A stretch of 7,471 bases of DNA from Acidobacteriaceae bacterium (GTDB taxonomy: Bacteria; Acidobacteriota; Terriglobia; Terriglobales; Acidobacteriaceae). Each line of letters begins with the position of its first letter. Positions within the stretch are counted from its first letter, which is position 1. Position numbers and translations under genes: made by a program. Below are positions 6,618 through 7,471 of this stretch, one piece after another. Where the stretch lies: contig JASHTU010000113.1 of NCBI GenBank assembly GCA_030040395.1, positions 1 through 7,471 of the forward strand. The letters are read 5' to 3'. The notes below the pieces were generated by a model. It was not told the origin of the DNA, did no database searches, and worked only from the letters and a program-made list of their open reading frames with translations.

Positions 6618-7193
6618 TCAAAAGCTGTGCAAGAGGAAATCTCTTGCGATCGCCAGCACTTTCTCCCGCATCGCGGGCTCTGGCAGCATCCGAGCGATTT
6701 CAATTGTCCCGATCATCGTTGCAAAGATCGAAAAGAAAGCACGCTCTTTGTCGGCAGTTCGGTGGCCCGGCATAAACAGAAGCATTCTATCCCTGTAGTT
6801 CACAAGCTCGGCAAAGATCTGCCCCCTCATCCTTTTGTCGACCCGCGCCAGCTCCGGCGCAAGTGTCGTCAAAGGGCAGCCGCGCTCGGCGTGATCGCAG
6901 TATTCCAGGCTCAGATAGGCCTTCACGATCGCCTTCCACGGTGTCTCAGTGTGCGACTGCTCCGCGGCGCGAGCCAGTTTGCCAGAGATATCCCGGAAAG
7001 CCTCCCGGAGCGACTCCAGGAGCAGCTCGTCCTTGTTCCCGAAATGTTTGTAAAAGCCTCCGTGCGTCAGACCCGCGTCGCGCATAACTGCTGCAACCCC
7101 AGCGCCGTTCAGACCTTCCGCGCGTACGCGACGCGAGGCGTCTTTCACGATCTTCCTATGGACTTCCGCTTTGTGTTCGGGCTGGTAACGCAT
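6618..7193 (-). CDS. TetR/AcrR-family regulator, NemR-like cysteine
   Basis: The 191-residue regulator has its DNA-binding domain at about 10-57, with the helix-turn-helix at about 31-51 (VAAVMRDAGLTHGGFYKHF). The helical ligand/dimer domain carries two cysteines, C99 and C106, the second in a GCPL motif. In E. coli NemR, C106 in the equivalent GC segment senses electrophiles and hypochlorite, so redox or electrophile sensing is plausible here by analogy. The gene is divergent from an NmrA-type oxidoreductase gene, a common repressor-target arrangement. Two matching palindromes lie in the 116-base gap, one about 10 bases from this start codon. There is no ribosome-binding site before the ATG at 7193. 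A TACAAT at 7204-7199 would place the transcript start almost on the ATG, suggesting a leaderless message. Family assignment is firm; the inducer is inferred. Confidence 0.9.
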   Translation of the reverse strand: MRYQPEHKAEVHRKIVKDASRRVRAEGLNGAGVAAVMRDAGLTHGGFYKHFGNKDELLLESLREAFRDISGKLARAAEQSHTETPWKAIVKAYLSLEYCDHAERGCPLTTLAPELARVDKRMRGQIFAELVNYRDRMLLFMPGHRTADKERAFFSIFATMIGTIEIARMLPEPAMREKVLAIARDFLLHSF

Positions 7194-7198
7194 GACTC

Positions 7199-7204
7199 AT
7201 TGTA
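7199..7204 (-). promoter_or_regulatory. candidate -10 box of the second TetR gene
   Basis: TACAAT on the minus strand matches five of six bases of TATAAT and ends five bases before the ATG. The -35 region is weak: TTGGGA (7225-7220) lies at only 15 bases spacing. If used, the message would be leaderless or nearly so. Operator copy 1 fills the space between the two boxes. Confidence 0.35.
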
Positions 7205-7224
7205 GGATGCTCGAGATCATCCCA
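7203..7224. promoter_or_regulatory. operator copy 1 (TetR-type palindrome)
   Basis: The half-sites TAGGATG and ATCATCCCA frame a 22-bp site whose 18-bp core (7205-7222) pairs at seven of nine positions. It agrees with copy 2 at 7266-7287 in 18 of 22 bases and lies 63 bp from it. It starts 10 bases upstream of the TetR start codon, where it would cause autorepression. Confidence 0.7.
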
Positions 7225-7232
7225 AGATGCAA

Positions 7233-7250
7233 GCGGTCCAGGGCGGTCCA
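7233..7250. repeat. tandem GCGGTCCA repeat between the operators
   Basis: GCGGTCCA occurs at 7233-7240 and again at 7243-7250, a period of 10 bases, roughly one helical turn. It lies about midway between the two operator copies. It may be a second regulator's site or chance. Confidence 0.35.
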
Positions 7251-7265
7251 AAAAGTCCGAATCCA

Positions 7266-7287
7266 TAGGATGATATACATCATCCCA
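7266..7287. promoter_or_regulatory. operator copy 2 (TetR-type palindrome)
   Basis: The core GGATGATATACATCATCC (7268-7285) has perfect 7-bp arms around a 4-base centre and shares the flanks TA and CA with copy 1. TATACA (7274-7279) inside it could act as the -10 box of the NmrA-type gene, although no good -35 is seen. It ends five bases before the ribosome-binding site, so binding would block expression. Confidence 0.75.
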
Positions 7288-7292
7288 TAAGC

Positions 7293-7301
7293 AGGAGGAG
7301 G
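7293..7301 (+). promoter_or_regulatory. strong ribosome-binding site of the NmrA-type gene
   Basis: AGGAGGAGG lies eight bases before the ATG at 7310. It is the clearest plus-strand ribosome-binding site in the window and decides the start of the partial gene. Confidence 0.8.
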
Positions 7302-7309
7302 TTTTTCCA

Positions 7310-7471
7310 ATGTCTCACCCCATCTTGGTCACAGGTGCAGCCGGCGGACAGCAGGGCTCAACCGGACGCGTGATCGCAATGCTCCTGCGCGAACAGGGCC
7401 TTCCTGTTCGCGCATTTGTCCACAAACTCGACGCCCGGTCCGACGAACTCCGTCTGCAAGGTGCGGAAATC
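7310..7471 (+). CDS. NmrA-family NAD(P)-binding protein (5' part, cut by window end)
   Basis: Only the first 54 residues are present and the frame is open at the right edge. The sequence starts MSHPILVTGAAGGQQGSTGR: a first beta strand (3-8) and a glycine-rich NAD(P)-binding turn (G9, G12, G13, G16, G19). A helix and a second strand VRAFVH (33-38) follow. This is the start of an atypical short-chain dehydrogenase fold of the NmrA/HSCARG type. Members range from redox-sensing regulators to quinone or azo reductases, and the N-terminus cannot tell these apart. It faces a TetR regulator across two shared operators, so induction by that regulator's ligand is likely. The strong ribosome-binding site upstream supports the ATG at 7310. 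Confidence 0.85.
   Translation, partial: MSHPILVTGAAGGQQGSTGRVIAMLLREQGLPVRAFVHKLDARSDELRLQGAEI

Noticed and set aside
6414..7205. Long plus-strand open frame (263 codons) opposite the second TetR gene
   Set aside because: It is antisense to a clear TetR gene, its translation has no recognisable domain and a biased composition, and there is no ribosome-binding site.

Overview
This window looks like a chromosomal segment of a GC-rich (roughly 60 %) Gram-negative soil-type bacterium. My best guess is Acidobacteriota (Terriglobia-like), based on the C-rich coding style, the YuxH-type EAL-HDOD protein and the DUF4184 protein. This is an inference from gene style only; no rRNA or marker gene is present. 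There is no tRNA, rRNA, CRISPR array, insertion sequence or phage gene. Eight protein genes are supported, one of them cut by the right edge, plus one possible 12-codon leader ORF and several regulatory sites.

Layout: (1) 16-801 (-), a DUF4184 integral membrane protein. (2) 802-1006, a gene-free spacer with a long imperfect hairpin that resembles a dispersed intergenic repeat. (3) 4951-1007 (-), a tightly packed four-gene operon reading right to left: TetR regulator, HlyD-type membrane fusion protein, ABC ATPase, ABC-2 permease. Each junction is a 4-base stop/start overlap (GTGA, TTGA, ATGA). The gene order parallels the E. coli cecR-ybhGFSR export operon, but with one ATPase domain and one permease instead of a double ATPase and two permeases. 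A good promoter and a perfect 14-bp palindrome lie directly before the regulator, so the operon is probably autorepressed and derepressed by an exported toxic compound. (4) 5123-6373 (+), a divergently transcribed EAL-HDOD signalling protein, possibly preceded by a short leader ORF. (5) 6374-6617, a gene-free convergent spacer. (6) 7193-6618 (-), a second TetR regulator with a NemR-like cysteine, divergent from (7) 7310-7471 (+), the start of an NmrA-type NAD(P)-binding oxidoreductase. Two nearly identical palindromes exactly 63 bp apart sit between these two genes and are convincing operators.

Functionally, the window holds two independent repressor-target modules (efflux; reductase/quinone or electrophile response) around a c-di-GMP-related signalling protein. 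I did not find a clearly novel system. The most informative unexplained structures are the paired operators at 7203-7287, the operator/promoter arrangement at 4953-5000, a C8 tract inside the first codons of the efflux regulator, and the leader ORF before the EAL-HDOD gene.
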